A stretch of DNA of 41,906 bases. Origin: a virus. The translations under genes were made by a program, and so were the position numbers. A model generated the notes under the pieces. That model had not been told where the DNA came from and made no database searches. It saw only the letters and a program-made list of their open reading frames with translations. The stretch covers positions 1 to 41,906 of IMG/VR virus record IMGVR_UViG_3300046674_000102; one strand, given 5' to 3'. Shown piece by piece: positions 18,941 through 26,491 of this stretch; position 1 is the stretch's first letter; each line of letters begins with the position of its first letter.

Positions 18941-19857
18941 TTACGTCCGCCATGGCCCAGGTTGATGGCAGCGGCCTCCGTCAGCTCCTTGGCCTCTTCT
19001 TCGCTGCGGGCAGCCGCCTTGATGTAGCGCTTAGCGAATGCCTTGTGCCCCTTCGTGCGTGCGTCCCGGGCCTGGGTCATTTCGACCCCCAGAAAGGCAG
19101 CCAGTCCAAGAAGGTCCCCGTCGATGCCGGTACCGAAGCACTGAGCCCCGCCAATGCCGTAGGAGTGGCGAAGGGCGTTGGCCTGGTTCGCGCTCATGCT
19201 GTCGAGAATCGCCCACACCATGGCGTGCTTGACACGGTTCTCTTCGGCAGTCATGTCATCAGCGGTCAGAAGGTCTTCCGGGATGCCCAGCGACGAAGCG
19301 AGCTGTTCACCCAGGCACGGGAGCGCCGCATAGTCGCCCATCTGAGCCACGCCCGTGTAGTGCTCCTTGGCAGGCGGAGCGTCCAGCGAAGCAGCGCCCT
19401 GCCATGCCAGGCGGGCAGCCTGGGCCCTGTCAGCCCCGAGACGTCGACCCTTGGGCGGAAGCGTCTGGGCGAACTTCTCGGCAAGGTAGACGTCTCCGTC
19501 AGCCTTCTCGACCATGGCCCCGAAGATCTTCACAGCGTCAGCGTCAGCCCCGCCGTTTCGCTCCTCCCGCACCTTGTCCTTGAGCGTGTTCTCAATGGTG
19601 GACCACATGAACGCGTAGAAGGCATCCACGGTGTCACCGTCGAACCGGGGCAGGGCTTCGAACATGGCAAGCGCGCCATCCTGCCGGAAGTCCTCACGGT
19701 TCTCCCGGTACCAGGCACCCGCGCTGGGGTCGATGCGGCGGGCGGCAGCCTCAGCGAGCTTGGCTATGCGACCGGTCATGGCGCTGTTGACAGCCTCAAG
19801 TCCAGCGAAGCCGTTGAGCTGAGCGTCACGGATCTGGTCAAGGGTGAGCGTGCTCAT
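18937..19857 (-). CDS. Phage sigma-70-family-like transcription factor
   Basis: A 306-residue protein. Residues about 30-100 resemble sigma region 2: IAKLAEAAARRIDP, then EDFRQDGALAMFEALPRFDG and YAFMWSTIENTLKDKVREE, matching the usual pattern of DxxQEGxxxLxxAxxxFD then YAxxxIxxxI. Residues about 215-290 (AILDSMSANQANALRHSYG, then LAAFLGVEMTQARDARTKG) resemble region 4, the -35-recognition helix-turn-helix, with an insertion. ATG at 19855-19857 lies behind GGAGGG. A copy of the dispersed promoter-like motif lies 34 bp upstream, which would make it autoregulated if it reads that motif. Assignment is from motif reading; divergence is high. Confidence 0.72.
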   Translation of the reverse strand: MSTLTLDQIRDAQLNGFAGLEAVNSAMTGRIAKLAEAAARRIDPSAGAWYRENREDFRQDGALAMFEALPRFDGDTVDAFYAFMWSTIENTLKDKVREERNGGADADAVKIFGAMVEKADGDVYLAEKFAQTLPPKGRRLGADRAQAARLAWQGAASLDAPPAKEHYTGVAQMGDYAALPCLGEQLASSLGIPEDLLTADDMTAEENRVKHAMVWAILDSMSANQANALRHSYGIGGAQCFGTGIDGDLLGLAAFLGVEMTQARDARTKGHKAFAKRYIKAAARSEEEAKELTEAAAINLGHGGRK

Positions 19858-19890
19858 GGTGGTCCCTCCGGGGTTCGATCACTTGTTTTT

Positions 19891-19910
19891 GGGTGAGTGA
19901 GTCGAAAGCC
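19891..19910 (-). promoter_or_regulatory. Promoter-like motif for the sigma-like gene
   Basis: Minus-strand GGCTTTCGACTCACTCACCC, 34 bp before the ATG, which has its own ribosome site (GGAGGG). Confidence 0.68.
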
Positions 19911-19940
19911 CGTTAGGGAGGTGGAACCGGCCGGATCTCC

Positions 19941-19956
19941 TGTGACCTGGGTCACA
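19941..19956. promoter_or_regulatory. Crp-type palindrome TGTGA-N6-TCACA
   Basis: TGTGACCTGGGTCACA has perfect 7-bp arms and fits the Crp/Fnr consensus, including the form described for Streptomyces Crp (GTG-N6-GNCAC). It lies 84 bp upstream of the sigma-like gene. Confidence 0.5.
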
Positions 19957-20315
19957 CCCTGTTTTTGACAAGGGGGTGCCGCAGCGATGACAGAAGGGAC
20001 ACAGGCGGAACCAGGCCCCCCAGATGGGGCTTCCGCTTGTGTTCGAAGATCCGGCCGGACGCTTCGAACGCTTGATCCGAGTAGAACGCCTTTGCGTAGG
20101 TGGTGCAAGGGCTGTTGAGCGTTGAGTTACTTAGTAGACACTCGGGGCCACAAAAGGTTGACCTTGGAATTCAAGGCGTGACCGGGGATCGTCCTTCGGA
20201 TGTACACACACAGCCGGGGCCCACTGTGGGTCACGCCACCGTTACGCAATCACGGCCTGTAGATCGATGATCACGCCAAAAGGCTAAGGATCAAGAAATA
20301 TTTTCCGAAGGAGAC

Positions 20316-20337
20316 CACCTCCGAAAATTCGTAGGTG
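20316..20337. promoter_or_regulatory. 22-bp palindrome, copy 5 (after the DNA polymerase gene)
   Basis: Half-site CACCTCCGAA, centre AA, then TTCGTAGGTG; the arms extend with GGAGAC/GACCTCC. It lies 50 bp beyond the polymerase stop. Confidence 0.78.
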
Positions 20338-20387
20338 ACCTCCCGTAACGAGTCGTCACGGAAAGTCACCACAGATGGTTGCCTGGG

Positions 20388-22259
20388 TCACACGTCAGCG
20401 CCATAGAGGGAGCCCCATGAGCGCTTGCCAACCTCCGAATCAGCCTCAATCCGAACGCCGAAGAGATCGAAGGTCATGCAACTTTCAATCTCTCGCGCGT
20501 AGTCCTGGGCCTCAGCGGCAGGCACGGATGCCAGTACTTCGTCATGGATGGGCAGGCGGAGCGCATCCAGAAGGCCGGCGTTTTCGAGATTGATAAGGCT
20601 CTGGCCAAGGCAGTCACGGGCAGCGGACTGGACCGCATAGTTGGTCACGGCGTAGACCCGGTTCCGGTCGACAGGCAGGCGCCGGCCAGTGACGCTGACA
20701 CCCACGAAGCCGTTCTCATACGCCTGACGCTGCAGTCGCCGTGAGTAGCGTTGGATCTCCGGATACACCCGGTCATACGCACTCATGGCGCGCTGAACGT
20801 CTTCCAGCGGAGCCCCGGTTTGCCGGGAAGTAGTGGCAGCCCCACCTCCGTAGACCTTCGAGAAGCCAACGCCCTTGCACACCTTGCGATGCTGTTTGGT
20901 GAAGCCTTCGCCATAGACCTGCCGGGCCGTGAACTCGTGAAGGTCTTCGCCAGCCGCAATGGCTTCCTTCATCCGCTTCACGTCAGCCAGTGCAGCCAGG
21001 ACACGCATCTCAACGGCAGCGAAGTCCGTCGACACCATGACGTGACCCTCTTCGGCCATGAGGCAGCGTCGGATCATGTCGTCACCAGACGGCAGCGTTT
21101 GCAGGGCCGGCCTAGTGATGGACATGCGCCCCGTGCGTGCCTGCATGCTGTTGATGAACGGGTGCACCCTGCCTTCGGCATCCATGACGTCAAGGAAGGT
21201 GCTGGTGTAGGCGCTCCGCCACTTGCCGGCCCGCTTGCTGCGGATGATGGCCAGCGCCAGCGGGTTGGGCTTGCGGCTACCCAGCGGCTCACCCGACTGG
21301 AAGTCAAGGTCAGCGAAGCGATGCAATACCGCCTTGTCCACCTTGAGCGCCCCGGTAGCCGTCAGCTCATCCGCTGACCATTCCTCCCCCATGGCAGCAA
21401 GTGCCTCGCGGAGCTGCGCCGGCGCATTGACGTTGGTCACTCCGTACCGGAGCGCCTTCGCCTCATACTCCGCAGCCTCTTCGGCCAGTCGCGCGTCAAG
21501 CCCCTTCGTGTACGGGACGTCAAGCACCATGCCCGTGCGCTGCATGACGGCACAGATACGCGCTATCTGGTGTTCGTACTCGATCAGCCGGGGACGCACG
21601 TCCAACATGTCAAGTTCACGGTCAAGGCACGTGTCCAGCCGGGCAGCGAAGATGGGGTCAAGGCCGGCGTACAGGAGATACGTGGGGTGCATCAGGTCGA
21701 TACCGGCCCAGCCAGTGGCCTTCGTGAGCTTGAGCGACCGGAAGACCGCCGTAAGGTCTCCCTGAGTGTCGGCTGCCGCCGGGTCCACGTACCAGGACAT
21801 GAGAGGCTTCAGCGCCGTGCCCCGTCCGCCTTCCTGCGGCTGCCTGGGGTCCACAAGACCGGCCTTTAGCCGGGTGTCGATAGTCTTCGGCGCGAGCGCC
21901 TCAATGGAGCCGTCAAAGCCGTCGCCAGACGCGTGCCGGTCAAGGACTGCCCAGTCAAAGGGCGCGTTGTGAATCTGAAACTTCATGATGAAGTCCAGCG
22001 CACGCCGGGCATAGTGCTGGAAGTAGCCGCCCAGTTCCCACAGGATGACCCAGCCCGTGTGCCGGTCCCCGAACTGGACGGTACGAAGCCGGTAGTGCGG
22101 AGCATAGATGTCAAGGCCCGTGGTCTCTGTGTCCAGCCCGATGGGCCCCCGGGCGTTCGCCTGCACCACCCAGTCCCGGAACAGCTCAAGGTCTTCCCGG
22201 GTCCCAGGCACCTTGACCGTGACCGGGTCCCCGGCAATGGCGTAGTTGAAGATCAGCAT
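20388..22259 (-). CDS. DNA polymerase, family A, with 3'-5' exonuclease domain
   Basis: A 623-residue replicative polymerase. The N-terminal proofreading domain shows the Exo I motif DTETTGLD. The polymerase half has motif A DFAAVEMRVLAAL, motif B RKVCKGVGFSKVYGGG (the R...K...F...YG pattern) and motif C PIHDEVLAS. There is no 5'-3' exonuclease domain, as is usual for phage PolA proteins. The ATG at 22257-22259 lies behind AAGGGGAG; an upstream Met at 22289 would read through palindrome copy 6. The exonuclease domain and DNA-polymerase-type motifs rule out a T7-type RNA polymerase. Confidence 0.96.
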   Translation of the reverse strand: MLIFNYAIAGDPVTVKVPGTREDLELFRDWVVQANARGPIGLDTETTGLDIYAPHYRLRTVQFGDRHTGWVILWELGGYFQHYARRALDFIMKFQIHNAPFDWAVLDRHASGDGFDGSIEALAPKTIDTRLKAGLVDPRQPQEGGRGTALKPLMSWYVDPAAADTQGDLTAVFRSLKLTKATGWAGIDLMHPTYLLYAGLDPIFAARLDTCLDRELDMLDVRPRLIEYEHQIARICAVMQRTGMVLDVPYTKGLDARLAEEAAEYEAKALRYGVTNVNAPAQLREALAAMGEEWSADELTATGALKVDKAVLHRFADLDFQSGEPLGSRKPNPLALAIIRSKRAGKWRSAYTSTFLDVMDAEGRVHPFINSMQARTGRMSITRPALQTLPSGDDMIRRCLMAEEGHVMVSTDFAAVEMRVLAALADVKRMKEAIAAGEDLHEFTARQVYGEGFTKQHRKVCKGVGFSKVYGGGAATTSRQTGAPLEDVQRAMSAYDRVYPEIQRYSRRLQRQAYENGFVGVSVTGRRLPVDRNRVYAVTNYAVQSAARDCLGQSLINLENAGLLDALRLPIHDEVLASVPAAEAQDYAREIESCMTFDLFGVRIEADSEVGKRSWGSLYGADV

Positions 22260-22286
22260 GGTCTCCCCTTGGAACGCGAAAAGGGC

Positions 22287-22308
22287 CACCCCCGAAAGTT
22301 CGGAGGTG
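22287..22308. promoter_or_regulatory. 22-bp palindrome, copy 6 (in front of DNA polymerase)
   Basis: Half-site CACCCCCGAA, centre AG, then TTCGGAGGTG, framed by AAAGGGC and GACCCCTTT, giving extended arms. It lies 28 bp upstream of the polymerase start. Confidence 0.78.
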
Positions 22309-22327
22309 ACCCCTTTCTGATGGCTGC

Positions 22328-22972
22328 CTAGCGCTGTGCCAGGAACTGGCGTGCGATGTGCTCCGTGTAGGCGGGCGGGATGGCTTCCGTCAGCTCTTCC
22401 CGGACGTCCGTCCAGTGGATGCCCATGGCCTCTTGCATCTCAGTGACGCTGCCCTTGCCACCACCATTGCCGTAGGCAGCGATGTACGGGCCGTCAAACC
22501 ACTGGCCATGTCGGTAGCCACGGACGCGCCCACGGTGCTTGATGTGCTCCGGGGCCTTAGCGGACCAGTTGACCAGCTCGAAGCGCCTGTGCCGGATGAC
22601 ACCCAGCCCGAACATCTCCCCGCACAGGACCATGTCCGGCCGGGCGCTGGGGTTTTCGATGACCCCGGGCACTCCGCTGGCGTACATCAGGTCACGGACT
22701 TCCGGGTACAGGTCGACGTACCGGCCAGCCAGCGCCTTGTTGGTGCCAGCGGTCAGGCTGCACTTCGCCTGGCACGGGGGCGATATGTGCACCAGGTCGA
22801 ACAGCCTCAGGTACGCCGGGTTCCGCAGCACTTCCAGCGCGTCACCCTGATAGAACTTGAACGGGTAGCGCGGGCGCTCAACGATATCCCAGCCTTCAAC
22901 GTAGGTGGCTCCGCCGTTCATGTAGCCCCTACCGGCGCCACCAGAGCAGCAACAGAGGTCAAGTACGTACAT
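22328..22972 (-). CDS. DNA cytosine-5 methyltransferase-like protein
   Basis: A 214-residue protein with motif I (MYVLDLCCCSGGAGRGY, SAM binding), motif IV ISPPCQ with the catalytic cysteine, an ENPSARPD block at the ENV position, and RHRRFELVNW resembling motif VIII. It is short compared with stand-alone C5 methylases (usually 300 or more), so the target-recognition domain is reduced. It may methylate phage DNA to evade restriction. ATG at 22970-22972 follows GGGAGAG. No partner nuclease is visible. Confidence 0.8.
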   Translation of the reverse strand: MYVLDLCCCSGGAGRGYMNGGATYVEGWDIVERPRYPFKFYQGDALEVLRNPAYLRLFDLVHISPPCQAKCSLTAGTNKALAGRYVDLYPEVRDLMYASGVPGVIENPSARPDMVLCGEMFGLGVIRHRRFELVNWSAKAPEHIKHRGRVRGYRHGQWFDGPYIAAYGNGGGKGSVTEMQEAMGIHWTDVREELTEAIPPAYTEHIARQFLAQR

Positions 22973-23035
22973 GCTCTCTCCCAGGGCATGCGAAGGGGCC
23001 ACCTGCCGCAGCAAGTGACCCCTGATCGGTTGTGC

Positions 23036-23161
23036 CTAGCGGCTGAGGAGAAGGTCAACTTCCCACTCAGCCAGCGGATAGCGCCCTACCATGTGCCCCA
23101 GTGCGCACTTGAGGTTGTGGGTCCGCCACAGTGCCCACATCACGCGGAGTCGCCTAGTCAT
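23036..23161 (-). CDS. Small basic protein coupled to the primase-helicase
   Basis: A 41-residue protein (MTRRLRVMWALWRTHNLKCA, ending WEVDLLLSR). Its ATG at 23159-23161 lies inside the last codons of the primase gene (ATGACTAG overlap) behind GGAG. The N-terminus is basic and amphipathic. Unknown role. Confidence 0.65.
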   Translation of the reverse strand: MTRRLRVMWALWRTHNLKCALGHMVGRYPLAEWEVDLLLSR

Positions 23162-25643
23162 CGTCACTCCCAAAGATTCCGGGTCCGGTCTTCGAAGTGG
23201 TGTTAGTGAGTCGAATGCCCACCAGCGCCATGCCCTTAGCGGCACGCGTCCGGGTGATGCCCCGCTCTTCCATGGCGCTATAGAAGGCCCGACGCGTCCA
23301 ACGCTCCTTGGCCGGCAGGTTCTCCGCTTCGCACCAGTCCAGATAGGCATTGAAGGCTTCGGACCCATCAAGCCGGGCAGCATCATCCTTGACCGTGACG
23401 CTGGGAATAGTCGGGTCTTCCGAGTAGAAGCCGGCCAGCGCGTCAGAGGTCTCCTTGTACTCCTTCGTAGCCGCGCTGATGGAAGCCGGGTCCCGGAGCC
23501 CTTCGGCGAACCAGGCAACAGCCCCGCGAACAGCCCATGCGGCAATGCCCTGGGCCTCCGCTTCCAGCTTCTTGTCAAGGCTGTAGTCCCGCTCACTGGG
23601 CGCGAAGTAGCGAGTGAAGGGGATCATCTTGACCCGGCGCCAGAGACCTTCATCCTGGCCGCGAAAGCGGGGCTTATGGTTCGTCGCCAGCATCAGGAAG
23701 AAGCTGGGCTTGAACTCGAAGAACTCTTGCCGCAGGAACCGGGCAGCGATCATGTCCTTGCCCGTGACGCGCTTGAGAATGGCTTCGCTCATGGGCTTAC
23801 CGCTCTCGCCTTCGCTCGCCATGACCAGGCGTGAACCACGCAGCGCCGCAATGTCGTTGGGGATGCCGCCGCTGGCCTTCTCTTCGAACGTGGCAAACGG
23901 TGTGGTCTTCGAAATGGTCCGGAAGACGTTTGACAGCGTGTCGGTCAAAACTGACTTGCCGTTGGCGCCCTTGCCCCACAACACAGCGAAGCACTGCTCA
24001 TCCGTGTAGCCCGTGATGCCGTAGCCGCACAGACGTTGCATGTACGGGACCAGGTCCGGGTGTTCCGGGAAGATCTCCGTCATGAACTGTTCCCAGCGCG
24101 GGCAGGCTGCCGCCGGGTCATAGTCGATGCCAAGGCAGTAGGTCAGCATGTCTTCTTTGCGGTGCGGACGAAGGCGACCAGTGCGAAGCTCCACGGTGCC
24201 ATTGCGGAAGCTGAGAAGGTCATGGCGCGCGTCAAAGTCGGATGCCCCGACGAAGACACTGGGAACGGCCTTTAGCTCCGTCATCAGGTCATCAATGCGG
24301 CTGGTGGTCGCAAAGGGCTTTGCCTCTTTGACCTTTCCGGCCAGCATCAGCGCTGCCGCCATGCGGTGGATCTCCTGGCGCACCCGGACTTCGCTGGGCA
24401 CCCACACGCGTCCGTCCCAGACATAGAAGCCCAGGCCCCGGGCCCAGCGAATGCGCCCTTCGGACCAGGCCACTAGCGCATGCGCGTTCATGGCGTCCGT
24501 GTCCCCGTAGCGCTCAAGGAGGCCGGCCAGAATGCGGGCAGCCTCAAGCCCCTGGTCCCGACTGACAACGTCCGTGCCGGTCGCTTCGCTGAGTTCCTCG
24601 GAGACCGCTTCGCGTGCCGCCTCACGCTGGTCAGCAACGGGCTTAGCCGCCTTGACAGCCTTGTGCAGCGCCAGAGCAAAGCCCAGGGGCTCAGACTCGC
24701 GCCACTCCGTCAGGTCCGTCTTCGGTCCCAGCTTCGGAATGGCCAGCGCATGCACGGCGATGCCATAGGCTTTCAGCCCTTCGGCCAACGTGGCGTTGAA
24801 GCCCTGCCCGGCGCTGTCAACGTCGCCACAGGCAATGACCATGGTCCCGCGCAAGCCTTCGGCAAGCTCCGCCAGCAACTCAGGGTTGCCCACCAGGGCA
24901 GCGCCACGGACCATGACGACGTCATAACCCACAGCAACCGCTGTAAGCCCGTCTCCGGGGCCTTCCGTGACCAGGGTGACCCCATAGCCGCCCTGCCCCC
25001 GGAAGACGCCATAGGGAGCCCAGCGGAAGCCCTCAGGGTTACGTAGGCTCAGCCAGCGTCCCGGGCACTCCCCCGTGATGTCCCGACCCTGCAAGCCACG
25101 GGGCTTCCCCCAGAAGTCGCACAGCGGAACGGTCACACGCGGGAACGCCTTGAAGCCACGGGTAAGGAACGGGAACGGGTCACGGACGTCAGGCCCGTCA
25201 TAGCCGATACCCAGTTCATACGCCGTGTCAGCGTCCATGCCGAAGCGGTCAACCAGGTAGCCAGCCGCATCCGCAGCCAAGGTGCTTGCGGCATCGCCTA
25301 GCCGGTCACGTGCGTCGTCCACGTAGCCAGCAAGGGCAGCGGTCTGGGCAACACCTACCATGGCCGGCTTCTCCTTCGGCACCGTGGCACCTTCGCCTTC
25401 GGCGTTGAACAGGTCCGGCCATGCCAGGCCAGCCGCCTTGACCACCTCAGCGGACTTGCAGCCCACACGGCACGTCAGACGTACCTTGTTGTCATCCCCG
25501 CGCCAGATACGGAGCGAAGGATCAGAGTCTCCGTGCGACGGGCACAGCGCGATATAGCCCCCGTCTTCGTGCTCACTCACCCCGTTGAAACGGTCCAGAA
25601 GATCAATGAAAAGCACGTAAGCGCCCCTCTCTTGAGTTGTCAT
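23154..25643 (-). CDS. Primase-helicase fusion
   Basis: An 829-residue replication protein. The N-terminus has a zinc-ribbon primase motif (CPSHGDSDPSLRIW, then TCRVGC). A Toprim domain follows (VTEGPGDGLTAVAVGYD, then ACGDVDSAG). The C-terminal half is a D5/P4-type superfamily 3 helicase with Walker A GKGANGKS, the acidic MASEGESG motif and sensor LATNHKPRF. One protein should therefore prime and unwind. The ATG at 25641-25643 has no ribosome site and lies only a few bases after the promoter-like motif at 25648, so the transcript is probably leaderless. A second motif copy is embedded near its 3' end. Confidence 0.94.
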   Translation of the reverse strand: MTTQERGAYVLFIDLLDRFNGVSEHEDGGYIALCPSHGDSDPSLRIWRGDDNKVRLTCRVGCKSAEVVKAAGLAWPDLFNAEGEGATVPKEKPAMVGVAQTAALAGYVDDARDRLGDAASTLAADAAGYLVDRFGMDADTAYELGIGYDGPDVRDPFPFLTRGFKAFPRVTVPLCDFWGKPRGLQGRDITGECPGRWLSLRNPEGFRWAPYGVFRGQGGYGVTLVTEGPGDGLTAVAVGYDVVMVRGAALVGNPELLAELAEGLRGTMVIACGDVDSAGQGFNATLAEGLKAYGIAVHALAIPKLGPKTDLTEWRESEPLGFALALHKAVKAAKPVADQREAAREAVSEELSEATGTDVVSRDQGLEAARILAGLLERYGDTDAMNAHALVAWSEGRIRWARGLGFYVWDGRVWVPSEVRVRQEIHRMAAALMLAGKVKEAKPFATTSRIDDLMTELKAVPSVFVGASDFDARHDLLSFRNGTVELRTGRLRPHRKEDMLTYCLGIDYDPAAACPRWEQFMTEIFPEHPDLVPYMQRLCGYGITGYTDEQCFAVLWGKGANGKSVLTDTLSNVFRTISKTTPFATFEEKASGGIPNDIAALRGSRLVMASEGESGKPMSEAILKRVTGKDMIAARFLRQEFFEFKPSFFLMLATNHKPRFRGQDEGLWRRVKMIPFTRYFAPSERDYSLDKKLEAEAQGIAAWAVRGAVAWFAEGLRDPASISAATKEYKETSDALAGFYSEDPTIPSVTVKDDAARLDGSEAFNAYLDWCEAENLPAKERWTRRAFYSAMEERGITRTRAAKGMALVGIRLTNTTSKTGPGIFGSDDD
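23202..23219 (-). promoter_or_regulatory. Promoter-like motif inside the primase-helicase 3' end
   Basis: Minus-strand GGCATTCGACTCACTAAC. It is preserved inside coding sequence (residues GIRLTN) and points to the 41-residue gene, the methyltransferase and the polymerase. Confidence 0.7.
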
Positions 25644-25647
25644 GTGG

Positions 25648-25667
25648 GGGTGAGTGAGCCGAATGAC
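25648..25667 (-). promoter_or_regulatory. Promoter-like motif for the primase-helicase
   Basis: Minus-strand GTCATTCGGCTCACTCACCC, ending five bases before the ATG codon of the primase-helicase. Confidence 0.7.
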
Positions 25668-25816
25668 TAGCGCCGGTCCCTGCGCCGTTTCATGCGGGCA
25701 AGGATCAGCGCGTTAGATGGGACAATCCACGTATGCCAGCCCACAGCGTCCTTCCAGCGGGCTCCGTGGTGCGCCCTCAGCACTCCACAGGCGGCACATG
25801 AGTACGGTTCGTGCAC
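25667..25816 (-). CDS. Small basic protein with CxxC
   Basis: A 49-residue protein starting at GTG 25814-25816 (HEPYSCAACGVLRAHHGA), with AAGGGG five bases upstream. It ends in an arginine/lysine-rich tail (RMKRRRDRR). The CAAC pair plus His residues could bind zinc and the tail nucleic acid. An in-frame GTG six bases earlier is less well spaced. It lies between the HNH gene and the primase-helicase. Confidence 0.62.
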   Translation of the reverse strand: MHEPYSCAACGVLRAHHGARWKDAVGWHTWIVPSNALILARMKRRRDRR

Positions 25817-25838
25817 GAACACCCCTTAGCGCCTAGCA

Positions 25839-25893
25839 ACTTGTCGGATCAGGGCACTTGCTTAGGTCCGGCAAGTCGCCTGATCCGGCAAGT
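25839..25893. other. Large nested stem-loop with repeated ACTTGCCGGA units
   Basis: The arms acttgtcggatcagg (25839-25853) and cctgatccggcaagt (25879-25893) pair over 15 bp with one mismatch. Inside, cacttgc pairs with gcaagtc. The unit TCCGGCAAGTC occurs twice as a direct repeat. It begins at the HNH stop codon and may be a terminator, an iteron-like origin element or an operator. Confidence 0.65.
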
Positions 25894-26339
25894 CAGAACG
25901 GGTAGCCCGTGCCGGCCGCTAGCGCCGGATCAGGGCCGAAGGTCAGCGACCACTCAGCAAGAGTCTTCGCGCCCTTGGAGAGATTGCAGCCGGCGCACGC
26001 GGGAACGATGTTGTGCTCCGCATCAGCCCCGCCCTTGCTCAGCGGGTGAACATGATCAAGGTGCGTGGCATGGGCGCCGCAGTAGGCACAGGCATGGCGC
26101 CAGCGCGCAAGCACTTCCGTACGGCTGTAAGCCACGTGGTCTACACCGTAGGTCTCTGCCCGGCGCTTGTGCGTGACCCTGTGACGTTCGTCGGGGCTCA
26201 TCCGGGCGTAATAGCCCTTGATGTGCTTGCGCTGAGCATTGCGCCGGCATGATGCGCACGCTGAGCTAGGCTTCTTGGCCTTCCCGGCAAGGAACTGGTC
26301 AGCGGGCTTTCCCCGCCCACATAGTCGACAGACCTTCAT
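25893..26339 (-). CDS. HNH endonuclease with N-terminal zinc-ribbon
   Basis: A 148-residue nuclease. The N-terminal MKVCRLCGRGKPADQF and CASC motifs form a zinc-ribbon of the HNH-associated type. The HNH core reads CAYCGAHATHLDHVHPLSKGG, then NIVPACAGCNLSKGA. The ATG at 26337-26339 overlaps the previous stop (ATGA). The core is similar to the HNH protein at 18668. It is likely a free-standing homing-type endonuclease. Confidence 0.92.
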   Translation of the reverse strand: MKVCRLCGRGKPADQFLAGKAKKPSSACASCRRNAQRKHIKGYYARMSPDERHRVTHKRRAETYGVDHVAYSRTEVLARWRHACAYCGAHATHLDHVHPLSKGGADAEHNIVPACAGCNLSKGAKTLAEWSLTFGPDPALAAGTGYPF

Positions 26340-26491
26340 TGCTGTGCAACCTCCGTGAGTGGTCCCCAGAGCCGTTCAAGGACGTCTAGCGACGGGAGCC
26401 ATGAGTGAGACTTCAGCTCCACCCATGCGCCATCGTCGCCGGATTCCTCCCAGACATTTCCGTCAGAGTCCTGCATGCGACGTGCGGTCAT
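26336..26491 (-). CDS. Small acidic hypothetical protein
   Basis: A 51-residue protein (MTARRMQDSDGNVWEESGDD) linked at both ends by ATGA overlaps (26488-26491 and 26336-26339). It is Trp-rich (four Trp) and strand-like. Unknown function. Confidence 0.72.
   Translation of the reverse strand: MTARRMQDSDGNVWEESGDDGAWVELKSHSWLPSLDVLERLWGPLTEVAQQ

Larger units (their letters stand above)
19858..20387. other. 530-bp noncoding region between DNA polymerase and sigma-like gene
   Basis: No convincing gene on either strand. It holds a promoter-like motif (19891-19910), a Crp-type palindrome (19941-19956), a long inverted pair ccggccggatct/agatccggccgg (about 19927-19938 and 20047-20058), a gttcgaa/ttcgaac pair (20041-20069), an AT-rich patch (about 20285-20305, containing AAATATTTT) and palindrome copy 5. 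This mix fits a control region or a replication origin. Confidence 0.7.

Noticed and set aside
19854-20108. Minus-strand open frame in the noncoding region in front of the sigma-like gene
   Set aside because: Low-complexity composition, no start site, and it covers several regulatory palindromes.
20388-22259. Possible single-subunit (T7-like) RNA polymerase that would explain the T7-type promoters
   Set aside because: It has an Exo I motif (DTETTGLD) and PolA-type motifs A, B and C ending in HDE, so it is a family A DNA polymerase.
25839-25893. CRISPR-like or toxin-antitoxin-like repeats
   Set aside because: Only one hairpin with internal repeats; no regular spacers anywhere in the window and no cas genes (the RecB/Cas4-like protein alone is a common phage nuclease).
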